Below are positions 1-5,953 of a stretch of DNA of 5,953 nt, in pieces (the first letter of the stretch is position 1; each line of letters starts with the position of its first letter). The translations under genes and the position numbers were made by a program. Source of the DNA: an uncultured Bacteroidales bacterium (lineage in GTDB: Bacteria; Bacteroidota; Bacteroidia; Bacteroidales; UBA932); NCBI GenBank assembly GCA_946187365.1, contig CAMHRD010000080.1, positions 1 through 5,953 of the forward strand. Reading direction: 5' to 3'. The notes under the pieces were generated by a model. That model worked only from the letters and a program-made list of their open reading frames with translations. It was not told where the DNA came from and searched no databases.

Positions 1-1
1 C

Positions 2-481
2 ACAACCGTGGAGGCAACCGCCATTGAGATTGTCAGAAACCTTGATATCCAGATGGTTGACGGAGATAAAGTCACCCTGTTTGGAACTCCAAGATGGAAG
101 GGCTTTGAGACCATAGATATGAACCTTCTCTTCAAGTACAACCTCACGCTCTGCATGCCTTACAACATAGACCTTCAGAAGCCTGAGGTGAGAAATTTCA
201 TTCGCCGTTACCGTGCTCTCTACAAGGATGAACCGTCTGCCAACTCCTTCAGCGGTTATGACATCTTCTACTTCTTTGGAAGAGCCCTTGCTAACGGATT
301 GTACGAATGCATGAAGGATCCTTACAACTACAAGGCTATAGACTACGTACAAAGTCATCTGCTTCAGCAGGATATGCTGCAGCAGAAGTTTGATTTTGTT
401 AAGACGCCTCAAGGTGCCTACGTTAACCGTGCCGCCTTCAAGGTCCTCTTCAACCCCAACTACACGGTAACTTCCGAGTAG
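2..481 (+). CDS. Periplasmic binding-fold (ABC substrate-binding-like) protein, C-terminal part
   Basis: The reading frame is open to the left edge, so this is the last 159 residues of a longer protein. The first GTG in the window (8-10) is an internal valine codon rather than a believable start. The stretch resembles the C-terminal lobe of type 1 periplasmic binding proteins (Leu/Ile/Val-binding-like). It contains a segment YNIDLQKPEVRNFIRRYRAL followed by a Y-K-D-E-P-S and S-F-S-G-Y-D-I-F-Y-F run (visible residues 54-90), which is where this family has its 'F..(R/K)Y...Y..EP...A..GYD' signature. In Bacteroidota such domains often sit behind N-terminal LysM repeats in a single envelope protein not linked to ABC transporter genes; whether LysM is present here cannot be seen. 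The ligand is unknown. The gene runs toward the minus-strand block and ends at TAG (479-481), just before the repeat and terminator region. The family call is moderately firm, the function is not. Confidence 0.72.
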   Translation, partial: TTVEATAIEIVRNLDIQMVDGDKVTLFGTPRWKGFETIDMNLLFKYNLTLCMPYNIDLQKPEVRNFIRRYRALYKDEPSANSFSGYDIFYFFGRALANGLYECMKDPYNYKAIDYVQSHLLQQDMLQQKFDFVKTPQGAYVNRAAFKVLFNPNYTVTSE

Positions 482-483
482 CG

Positions 484-521
484 AATTCAGGCTAGCTCAA
501 GCAATTCAGGCTAACTCAAGC
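484..521. repeat. Two tandem copies of a 19-bp repeat
   Basis: Two adjacent 19-bp units, 484-502 and 503-521, begin AATTCAGGCTA and end CTCAAGC. They differ at one base (G at 495, A at 514). They lie directly after the stop codon of the left-hand gene and before the hairpin. The 8-mer CTCAAGCA, present in both copies (496-503 and 515-522), is the exact reverse complement of TGCTTGAG at 540-547, the left arm of the hairpin. Confidence 0.85.
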
Positions 522-539
522 AAAGAAAACCCTGCAAAA

Positions 540-576
540 TGCTTGAGGTGTCCGGATTTTATGGACACCTTAAGCA
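540..576. terminator. Probable bidirectional terminator between convergent genes
   Basis: Arms 540-553 and 563-576 form a 14-bp stem around a 9-nt loop (554-562). In the plus-strand transcript all pairs are Watson-Crick except one G-U (545/571). In the minus-strand transcript that position is an A-C mismatch, but the stem is followed by ATTTT and then a second T-run about seven bases later, a better U-tract than the plus side (CTTACTTTACT). The element ends 7 bp past the nagB stop and lies 58 bp past the stop of the left-hand gene, so it can end transcription from both sides. This is inferred from structure and position only. Confidence 0.75.
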
Positions 577-582
577 CTTACT

Positions 583-1386
583 TTACTCCTCGCTGAGGAG
601 TTCACGTTTCTCTATGTCCTTGAAGTAGTTAACGGTTCCTACCTTCAGCTCAACGGTTGCAGCGTCATCGCAAACTATGATGCCCTTCTTGTGCATCTGC
701 AGAACGCTAACCGTCCACATCTGGCTTATACCCTCCTCAATAGCGTGACGGAGAGCCCTTGCCTTGTTGTGACCGTTAACCAGAATCATTACCTCCTCAG
801 CATCCATAATTGTTCCAACTCCCACTGTCAGAGCGGTCTTAGGAACCAGGTTGATGTCATTGTTAAAGAATCTTGAATTGGCAATGATAGTATCCGTAGT
901 CAGATATTTAAGTCTTGTTCTGGAAGTGAGTGAAGAACCCGGCTCGTTGAATGCAATGTGACCGTCCGGTCCAATGCCGCCCATAAAGAGTTTGATTCCG
1001 CCGTATGACTTAATCTTTGCCTCATAGTTTTCGCACCCCTTAATGAGATCTGTAGCGTTACCGTTGAGAATGTTAATGTTCTCCTGAGGTATGTCTATGT
1101 GGCTGAAGAAGTTCTCTCTCATAAAGGTGTGGTAACTCTCCGGATGGTTCTCTGGAATTCCAACATACTCATCCATATTGAAGGTTACAACATTTTTAAA
1201 GGAGATCTTGCCCTCATTGTAGAAACGAACCAACTCTTTGTAAGTTCCTATAGGAGTGGAACCTGTAGGAAGACCCAGAACGAACGGACGCTCCGGAGTT
1301 GGATTAAACTCGTTTATTCTCTTAAGAATCAGCGATGCAGCCCATTTGGACATGTCTGCATAGGATTTTTGAATAATTAATCTCAT
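583..1386 (-). CDS. nagB: Glucosamine-6-phosphate deaminase
   Basis: Converts glucosamine 6-phosphate and water to fructose 6-phosphate and ammonia in the cytoplasm, the last dedicated step of N-acetylglucosamine catabolism. The protein has 267 residues, about the length of E. coli NagB (266), and aligns without gaps at the active site: phosphate-loop GLPTGSTP (38-45), FNMDEYVG with catalytic Asp72, and GIGPDGHIAFNEPG with Asp141, His143 and Glu148. Residues known in E. coli to bind the allosteric activator GlcNAc-6-phosphate are also present at matching numbers (Arg158, Lys160, Tyr254), which suggests a hexameric, allosterically controlled enzyme. Residue 161 is Tyr where I recall Thr in E. 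coli. The ATG (1384-1386) gives the family N-terminus MRLII and is preceded by A/T-rich sequence with no Shine-Dalgarno motif, normal for Bacteroidota. It is the last gene of the minus-strand block, 55 bp after recN. No nagA is visible here. Confidence 0.96.
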   Translation of the reverse strand: MRLIIQKSYADMSKWAASLILKRINEFNPTPERPFVLGLPTGSTPIGTYKELVRFYNEGKISFKNVVTFNMDEYVGIPENHPESYHTFMRENFFSHIDIPQENINILNGNATDLIKGCENYEAKIKSYGGIKLFMGGIGPDGHIAFNEPGSSLTSRTRLKYLTTDTIIANSRFFNNDINLVPKTALTVGVGTIMDAEEVMILVNGHNKARALRHAIEEGISQMWTVSVLQMHKKGIIVCDDAATVELKVGTVNYFKDIEKRELLSEE

Positions 1387-1441
1387 AATATCTGTTATTT
1401 ATTATTTTTTTCTGTAACCTGTCTGTTGCTTGCTGCTTCAG
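1387..1441 (-). other. recN-nagB gap with A/T-rich leader
   Basis: This 55-bp gap is the largest between minus-strand genes. The half next to nagB is a run of A and T on the coding strand (AGAAAAAAATAATAAATAAC), the usual Bacteroidota translation-enhancing leader. I could not find a convincing Bacteroidota promoter (TAnnTTTG with an upstream TTTG) in the gap or in the adjacent end of recN. nagB may therefore depend on read-through from recN or on a promoter further inside recN. Confidence 0.4.
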
Positions 1442-3061
1442 TTATCGCTTTGCTCCTTGCAACAGCACCTTTGCATTTGCTACCGCCTGCGGAGTGGTCT
1501 TCTCGCCGCTCAGCAAACGGGCAATCTCCATCACTCTCTCCTTACCCTTAATGAAGGTAAATGCAGAGCGCGCTCCTCCCTTCTCCAACTCCTTGGTAAC
1601 CAGCAAGTGAGCCTTTCCTTTTGACGCCACCTGAGGCAGATGCGTAATTGCAAGAATCTGCATCTTCTCCCCCATTGCATCCAAAAGCTGCCCCACTTTG
1701 TCTGCTATGCTGCCGGACACTCCCACATCTATCTCATCAAAGAAGAGCGTTGGCATACCTCTGTAACCGGCCATCACCTTCTTTATGCAGAGCATAATTC
1801 TGGAGAGTTCTCCGCCGCTTGCAACCTTCTGGAGTTCAACCTGTTTCTCATCTCCGTTTGCAGAGAAAAGAAACCTCACTCTGTCTGCACCGCTTGCTGT
1901 GTAATCCTCTGCACTCTCAACCTCTGCCTTAAAGAGAGCAACCGGCATCTCCAGAGATCTTATCTCCTTTGTAAGCAGCATCTCAAGTTTCACCGCCCCC
2001 TCTTTTCTCCTCTTGGAAAGTTTTGCCGCAAGAGCATTTCTCTCCTTTGTATGTTCTTTAATTTCAGCCTCTAAACTCTCTTTCAACTGCTCCAGCCTCT
2101 CTGTAGATTCACTCTCCTCTTCCATCTTATCCCTGAACGCAATAAGTTCGCTCTCCGTAGTGAGATTGAATCTTTTAAGCAGCGAGTAAATTGCACTCAG
2201 TTTCTCCTCCACCTGCACAAGCCTCTCCGGAGATAACGATATGGAAGACAAAACTCTCTCTATATCTGAAGCAACATCCTTGCACTCAATCCTGCAACTC
2301 TCCAGCCTCTTTGCCAGCTCTTCAAGTTCGGGCGCAAAGTTAGAAGACTTTTCAATAAGGCGTATTGCATCTTTGATATTTTGAGTAACAGACCCCTCTC
2401 CGCCTTCAAGCAGATTGGTGGCTCCGCTGCAACTTTCAATTATCTGCTGGGCATTCTCCAACTGCATCTGCTCCTTCTCAAGTGCCTCCGTCTGACCCTC
2501 TTGCAAAGATGCACTCCGCAGCAGCCTCAGTTCTTTCTCTCTTAAGGCACCCTCCTCTTTTGCCCGCTCTATCTTATTTTCTATTCCCGATAGTTCACTC
2601 TTCAATTCCTTCACCTTCTCATACTCTTCTTTGTAAGATGAGAGCAGAGTTCCGTTAGATGAGTAGCCGTCCAGAACGCCCATCTGAAAATCTTTGTTGT
2701 AGAGCAGAAGATGGTTGTGCTGGGCGTGAATATCAAGCAGTGACGATGCCTTCTCCTCCATCTCTGAAGAACTAACCGGCTCGTCATCTATAAAAAAACG
2801 GGAACGCATAGAGGGCGCAATCACCCTCCTTAAAATCTTCTCACCCTCAGCGGTTCGGAAGATTGCCTCCACCACACAGTTCTTAGAAGGATCCTTGAGT
2901 TGGGAGGCCTCAGCTTTACCCCCCATTAAAAGAGAAACGGCGCCTAGCAAAATAGACTTGCCGGCACCTGTCTCCCCAGTTATGATCACCAAGTGATCCG
3001 GGAACTCAAGTTCCAAACTCTCAATGAGAGCGTAATTCTTTATGGACAGTTTACTAAGCAC
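1442..3061 (-). CDS. recN: DNA repair protein RecN
   Basis: SMC-like ATPase that acts early in recombinational repair of double-strand breaks on the nucleoid. The protein has 539 residues, close to the usual 550 or so. The ABC head is split as expected: N-terminal part with Walker A GETGAGKS (29-36), a long charged coiled-coil middle (about 150-380), and a C-terminal part with the ABC signature SGGELS (415-420), Walker B LFFDEID (439-445, catalytic Glu443), and the H-loop region THLPQVA (473-479). The start is GTG (3059-3061), giving MLSKLSIKNYALIESLELEF, which matches the N-terminus of RecN proteins such as E. coli MLAQLTISNF. The G of this GTG is also the last base of the upstream omega stop codon (TAGTG), so the two are probably translationally coupled. 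No SOS-type operator is evident, and expression likely follows the upstream operon. Confidence 0.96.
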   Translation of the reverse strand: MLSKLSIKNYALIESLELEFPDHLVIITGETGAGKSILLGAVSLLMGGKAEASQLKDPSKNCVVEAIFRTAEGEKILRRVIAPSMRSRFFIDDEPVSSSEMEEKASSLLDIHAQHNHLLLYNKDFQMGVLDGYSSNGTLLSSYKEEYEKVKELKSELSGIENKIERAKEEGALREKELRLLRSASLQEGQTEALEKEQMQLENAQQIIESCSGATNLLEGGEGSVTQNIKDAIRLIEKSSNFAPELEELAKRLESCRIECKDVASDIERVLSSISLSPERLVQVEEKLSAIYSLLKRFNLTTESELIAFRDKMEEESESTERLEQLKESLEAEIKEHTKERNALAAKLSKRRKEGAVKLEMLLTKEIRSLEMPVALFKAEVESAEDYTASGADRVRFLFSANGDEKQVELQKVASGGELSRIMLCIKKVMAGYRGMPTLFFDEIDVGVSGSIADKVGQLLDAMGEKMQILAITHLPQVASKGKAHLLVTKELEKGGARSAFTFIKGKERVMEIARLLSGEKTTPQAVANAKVLLQGAKR

Positions 3062-3387
3062 TAAGAGTCAATCTTGCGCCAGTAAATCTCCCCGTCCTGG
3101 AACTCCTTAATTGCTGTTAATGTTGGTTTTGGAAGTTTCTCGTAGTGACGGGAAATTTCAATCTGCTCCCTGTTCTCGTACGTCTCTTCCAAAGTGTCTA
3201 CTACGTTGCTCTGAGAGAACTCCTCCAACTTCTCTGAGAGTTCTTTCTTAAGCTCTGCAGCTATCTGATTTGCTCTCTTTGCAATGATAACCACTGATTC
3301 ATAAATGTTTCCGGTAGGCTCAGAGAGTTTGATGACATCTCTGGTAATTGTGTTGTCCGGAACTTTTACAACTTTCTTCTCTTCCAT
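3061..3387 (-). CDS. rpoZ: RNA polymerase omega subunit, Bacteroidota Rpb6-like type
   Basis: A small 108-residue protein of the Rpb6/omega family, which binds the beta-prime subunit and helps assemble and stabilise RNA polymerase. The recognisable core is GNIYESVVIIAKRANQIAAE (26-45), corresponding to the 'R(F/Y)-x-L-V-x-x-A-x-(R/K)-R-A-R-Q' helix of omega, followed by a charged helix (46-58) and a C-terminal tail with E-x-L-P-K-P-T-x-x-A-I-x-E-F (83-96). The match to classical proteobacterial omega is weak outside the helix, as is normal for this phylum, where the gene is often labelled 'RNA polymerase Rpb6' or hypothetical. ATG at 3385-3387 follows the bamD-like stop by 8 bp, and the TAG stop overlaps the recN start by one base. 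Placement beside bamD supports the call. Confidence 0.85.
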   Translation of the reverse strand: MEEKKVVKVPDNTITRDVIKLSEPTGNIYESVVIIAKRANQIAAELKKELSEKLEEFSQSNVVDTLEETYENREQIEISRHYEKLPKPTLTAIKEFQDGEIYWRKIDS

Positions 3388-3395
3388 ATAATTGA

Positions 3396-4562
3396 TTAAT
3401 CTTTAGATTTTTTCTTCTTGTCCTTCTTGGATTTCTTATCCTTTGTAGTTTTTTCTGCTTCCTCTTTAGCCTTCTTCTCCGCATCCTGCTTAGCCTTAGC
3501 CTCTTTGTAGATTCTCAAGGCCTCTTTTCTCTCATCTCTCTCCCTCTTGCGTTCAGCCCTTCTCTGGTTCAAGTTCTTCTCCTCCTCAAGTCTGCGTGCC
3601 ACCTCGTTACGGCTCTCTGCCTCCTGAACGGCCTTCTTTGCCTCCTTAATAGCACGACGTGTGTTGCGGCGGTCTTGCTTAATCTTCTGAGATGTACGCG
3701 GAGTAACTCCCTCACTCTTAGCCAGTTCTGCAGCTGCAGCAACCTGAGCGGAATCCAATCCGGCCTTCAGTCCAACAGACTTCTGAGCCCTAATAAACAT
3801 ATTGTCCAACTGACGTCTCTCGCTTACGGTTGGGAACTCGCCAATGAAGTTGTAGTAATCGTCAATAAAGGTCATATACCTCTCTTTCTGCTTCTCTTTT
3901 ACGCTGTTAAGAGCGTACTTGTAAGAAGACATTGCGGTATAATAAAGAATCTGTTCTCTGTAACGGTTATCTGCATTGTCTCTCAAAACACCCTTAAGAG
4001 CGTAGTGAGCGGCCTTGTAATCATCCATTGTGTAGTACATCTTTGCACTCTCATAAGCCTTACGGTCAAGCCTTTCTGAGAACTCCTCCATCATGGCCTT
4101 ACAGATGTTGTAGTACTGGCTCTGAGGATTGTCATACATAAACTCCGCAATGGTTGCCATAGCCTTTTGGGTAGGAACCTGATCCAGCTCCCATCTGTAT
4201 GTACCCTCGTACAAACATTTAATTCTCAAGAATTTGGCCTCTTCTGCAAAGCTGCTGCGAGGGAACACCTCAAGGAATTTTGCAAAGTTCTGCTCCGCTG
4301 TAATGTAATCTCCGTAACGGTAGTTACTCATTGCGTTGAAGTACTGAACGCTGTCCTCCAACTCCGTTCCCTGAGACAGCAGAATCATACTCTCAAATAA
4401 CGCTGCAGACTTGTGGTACTTGCCTCTGTTATAGTAATCTTTGGCACCTTTGAACCTCTCATAGATATCATTTGTTCTAAAGAGAGACTCGTAGTAACTC
4501 TTACATCCTGCAAGTGAAACAAGAGCCAAAACCGTTAGTGCAAATACTTTTACTTTCTTCAT
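3396..4562 (-). CDS. bamD: BamD-like outer-membrane assembly lipoprotein with long charged C-terminal tail
   Basis: Likely the Bacteroidota BamD/YfiO, an outer-membrane lipoprotein facing the periplasm that works with BamA to insert beta-barrel proteins. An in-frame ATG at 4688 would add 42 residues, but the ATG at 4560-4562 is far better. It gives MKKVKVFALTVLALVSLAGC, a lipoprotein signal peptide with lipobox LAGC and Cys20 as the modified residue, avoids a 119-bp overlap with trxB, and has a GGA-type ribosome site. Residues 30 to about 263 are helical TPR-like repeats (for example DYYNRGKYHKSAALFESMI, NYRYGDYITAEQNFAKFLEV and MYYTMDDYKAAHYALKG). From about 264 to 388 the protein changes to a Lys/Arg/Glu/Ala-rich, probably coiled-coil or disordered tail ending in almost pure Lys/Asp/Ser. 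The core matches the usual 260-290 residue family; the tail is extra. The +2 residues after Cys20 (K-S-Y-Y) lack the acidic surface-export signal, fitting a periplasmic orientation. Confidence 0.85.
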   Translation of the reverse strand: MKKVKVFALTVLALVSLAGCKSYYESLFRTNDIYERFKGAKDYYNRGKYHKSAALFESMILLSQGTELEDSVQYFNAMSNYRYGDYITAEQNFAKFLEVFPRSSFAEEAKFLRIKCLYEGTYRWELDQVPTQKAMATIAEFMYDNPQSQYYNICKAMMEEFSERLDRKAYESAKMYYTMDDYKAAHYALKGVLRDNADNRYREQILYYTAMSSYKYALNSVKEKQKERYMTFIDDYYNFIGEFPTVSERRQLDNMFIRAQKSVGLKAGLDSAQVAAAAELAKSEGVTPRTSQKIKQDRRNTRRAIKEAKKAVQEAESRNEVARRLEEEKNLNQRRAERKRERDERKEALRIYKEAKAKQDAEKKAKEEAEKTTKDKKSKKDKKKKSKD

Positions 4563-4566
4563 TTCA

Positions 4567-4571
4567 TCCTT
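4567..4571 (-). promoter_or_regulatory. Shine-Dalgarno-like site deciding the bamD start
   Basis: The coding strand reads TAAGGATGAAATG across the trxB-bamD junction. AAGGA overlaps the last two bases of the trxB stop codon and lies 4 nt before the bamD ATG. Shine-Dalgarno motifs are uncommon in Bacteroidota, so this may be chance, but it supports the ATG at 4560-4562 and coupling of the two genes. Confidence 0.4.
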
Positions 4572-5496
4572 AGTTATCGGCCAGGAAACGCTCCGCCTCC
4601 ATTGCTGCCCTACATCCGGAAGCAGCAGCCGTAATTGCTTGTTTATAATGTAAATCCATAACGTCACCGGCAGCAAAAACACCTGCAACGTTCGTCTTTG
4701 GAGAGTCAGGTTCTGTAAGAATGTACCCCTCGGAATTTGTATTTATCCAAGGAGCAAAGACCTCAGAGTTTGGATGGTGACCAATTGCCAGAAATACTCC
4801 CTGCACAGGAACCACCCTCTGAACTCCGCTCAGTTTATCTTCAATCTTTATGCCATTAACTCCTTTAAGGTCTCCCACCACCTCTTTTGGAAGTGAATTC
4901 CACAGAATCTCAATGTTCTCCCTTGCTGCAACCTTCTGCTGCATAGCTTTTGAGGCGCGCATCACATCTCTGCGGATTATCATGTATACTTTATTGCATA
5001 ATCCCGATAGGTAAACAGCCTCCTCACAGGCCGTATCCCCTCCTCCAATCACTGCCACATCCTGTTTTCTGTAGAAAAAGCCGTCACAGGTGGCGCAGGC
5101 AGATACCCCGCTGCCTCTGAACTCGCTCTCTCCCGGAATGCCCAGATATTTGGCGCTGGCACCGGTGGCAATAATCAGCGTCTCAGCCTCCACAGTAAGG
5201 TTTCCGTCTATCTCAACCTTGAACGGACGGGCAGAAAGATCACATTTTGTGACGCTTCCGGTGCGGATTTGGGTTCCGAACCTCTCTGCCTGCCTTCTCA
5301 TGTTATCTACCAGCAAAGTGCCGTCTACCCCCTCCGGAAAACCTGGGAAGTTCTCCACAACCGTAGTTGTAGTGAGTTGTCCTCCAAGCTCCAATCCGCT
5401 GTAAATCACCGGAGAAAGGTTAGCTCTGGAGGCATAGATGGCGGCTGTATAACCTGCCGGGCCGCTGCCGGCAATTAGGCATTTGATTCTCTCCAT
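4570..5496 (-). CDS. trxB: Thioredoxin reductase (NADPH)
   Basis: FAD flavoenzyme that passes electrons from NADPH to thioredoxin in the cytoplasm. It has 308 residues, typical of the low-molecular-weight bacterial type. Features in order: FAD-binding GSGPAG (10-15); GGQLTTTTVVENFPGF (38-53); ATG motif (110-112); redox-active C134-A-T-C137 followed by Asp138; NADPH-domain GGGDTA (151-156); RRDVMR (175-180) for the 2'-phosphate; and the C-terminal FAD motif AAGDVMDLHYKQAITAAASG (275-294). The residue before the Arg pair is Ile174 rather than the His of E. coli 'HRR', but both arginines and Arg180 remain, so NADPH use is still expected. ATG at 5494-5496 gives the short family N-terminus. It follows the GATE gene by 29 bp and precedes the bamD-like gene by 7 bp, in one apparent operon. 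Confidence 0.96.
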   Translation of the reverse strand: MERIKCLIAGSGPAGYTAAIYASRANLSPVIYSGLELGGQLTTTTVVENFPGFPEGVDGTLLVDNMRRQAERFGTQIRTGSVTKCDLSARPFKVEIDGNLTVEAETLIIATGASAKYLGIPGESEFRGSGVSACATCDGFFYRKQDVAVIGGGDTACEEAVYLSGLCNKVYMIIRRDVMRASKAMQQKVAARENIEILWNSLPKEVVGDLKGVNGIKIEDKLSGVQRVVPVQGVFLAIGHHPNSEVFAPWINTNSEGYILTEPDSPKTNVAGVFAAGDVMDLHYKQAITAAASGCRAAMEAERFLADN

Positions 5497-5525
5497 AACA
5501 CTTCAAAATGTGCCAGACGGCAAAT

Positions 5526-5953
5526 TTAATAAAATCTGTCGCGAATATAAAATTCCAATCGCTCTTCCCAGACCAGAATAAGAGACCAGGCCCAGCGCAT
5601 AAGCAGGATTATCCACCACACCCCTCCAACGGATACAAAGAGCAGCAGATCTTCCAAGTTGCTGTGAGAGATAGAGATATGTGTGTTCAAAAGTTGAATG
5701 TCTCTCTGTGAAATGTTTCCCTTTTCCTTCTCCTGGAACATTACGGCGGCACCGTATGCCAGTCCTAAAGTATTTGCAACAATCCAAAGGAAAGAAGTAT
5801 CCTCTCCCAAGCCAAAGAGTTTCAGAGGCCAGCGCAAAGCCACCGTAAGTTTCTTCATCACTCCAAACTCGTTAATAATCTGCTGCAGGATTGAGAGCAG
5901 CAGAATCAGAACCGCCATCTTGAGGCAGAGTTTCAGAAGTGATATGAGCCAGG
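5526..5953 (-). CDS. GATE-domain (nucleoside recognition) membrane protein, C-terminal part
   Basis: The frame is open to the right edge, so the Met codon at 5918 is internal and the start lies outside the window; 141 residues are visible. At least three strongly hydrophobic stretches are present (about 1-27, 53-71 and 102-128), so this is an integral inner-membrane protein. The segment SFLWIVANTLGLAYGAAVMF (53-72), the following acidic/basic linker, and NTHISISHSNLEDLLLF (89-105) match the Bacteroidota 'nucleoside recognition domain' proteins of the GATE family, related to SpmA/SpmB and the gate regions of concentrative nucleoside transporters. The transported or sensed substrate is not known for this subgroup, and the old name 'nucleoside recognition' should not be taken as proven. 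It is followed after 29 bp by trxB in the same direction. Confidence 0.75.
   Translation of the reverse strand, partial: WLISLLKLCLKMAVLILLLSILQQIINEFGVMKKLTVALRWPLKLFGLGEDTSFLWIVANTLGLAYGAAVMFQEKEKGNISQRDIQLLNTHISISHSNLEDLLLFVSVGGVWWIILLMRWAWSLILVWEERLEFYIRDRFY

Noticed and set aside
1423..1465. Inverted repeat CTGTTGC / GCAACAG around the end of recN
   Set aside because: Only 7 bp with a 29-nt loop and no following T-run in either direction, so too weak to call a terminator.
1640..2074. 144-codon plus-strand ORF inside recN
   Set aside because: It is antisense to the well-supported recN, with no recognisable domains and Cys/Leu/His-rich composition typical of shadow frames.
3675..4079. 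134-codon plus-strand ORF antisense to the BamD-like gene
   Set aside because: Opposite-strand shadow of a gene with clear signal peptide and TPR-like features; no family resemblance of its own.
4559..4567. Two-codon ORF ATG-AAA-TGA overlapping the bamD start
   Set aside because: A three-codon start-stop arises easily by chance in GGATGAAATGAAG; nothing else supports a regulatory upstream ORF.
4563..4688. 42-residue N-terminal extension of the BamD-like protein from an upstream in-frame ATG
   Set aside because: It would bury the lipoprotein signal peptide, overlap trxB by 119 bp, and its sequence is just trxB read in another frame.
5497..5525. Possible promoter in the GATE-trxB gap (ACATTTTG with TTTG upstream on the minus strand)
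   Set aside because: The -7-like element mismatches TAnnTTTG at its first base and the upstream TTTG is only about 9 bp away, far too close for a Bacteroidota -33 element.
5503..5787. 94-codon minus-strand ORF overlapping the GATE-domain gene in another frame
   Set aside because: The GATE frame has hydrophobic segments and family motifs; this alternative frame has neither and would run past the GATE stop toward trxB.

Overview
The window looks like ordinary chromosome from a member of the Bacteroidota, most likely order Bacteroidales. The evidence is the Bacteroidota-type Rpb6/omega protein, a BamD-like lipoprotein beside it, a GATE (nucleoside recognition) membrane protein, and a LeuABC-type periplasmic binding-fold protein of the kind found as a single envelope protein in this phylum. 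Most starts are preceded by A/T-rich sequence and lack a Shine-Dalgarno motif. Genus cannot be fixed from the sequence alone.

Layout: at the left edge the 3' end of a plus-strand substrate-binding-fold gene (2-481) runs into a 101-bp convergent intergenic region holding a 19-bp tandem repeat and a strong hairpin that probably serves as a shared terminator. Everything from 583 to the right edge is on the minus strand. In transcription order it reads: GATE-domain membrane protein (cut by the right edge), trxB, bamD-like lipoprotein, rpoZ/Rpb6-like omega, recN, nagB. The gaps are 29, 7 and 8 bp, then a 1-bp overlap, then 55 bp. The five genes from the GATE protein to recN therefore look like one transcription unit. 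nagB may be read through or may have its own promoter in the 55-bp gap, although no clear promoter is visible there.

Functionally this is a housekeeping cluster: thiol redox (TrxB), outer-membrane protein assembly (BamD), RNA polymerase stability (omega), double-strand-break repair (RecN) and amino-sugar catabolism (NagB). Catalytic motifs are intact wherever they can be read, and I see no mobile elements, CRISPR, tRNA or rRNA.

I do not find an undescribed system. The points most worth a second look are the roughly 125-residue, highly charged C-terminal extension of the BamD-like lipoprotein, the direct omega-recN junction (TAGTG overlap) at a place where I recall relatives carrying coaBC and a DUF4835 gene, and the repeat-plus-hairpin region at 484-576, where the repeats are complementary to one arm of the terminator.
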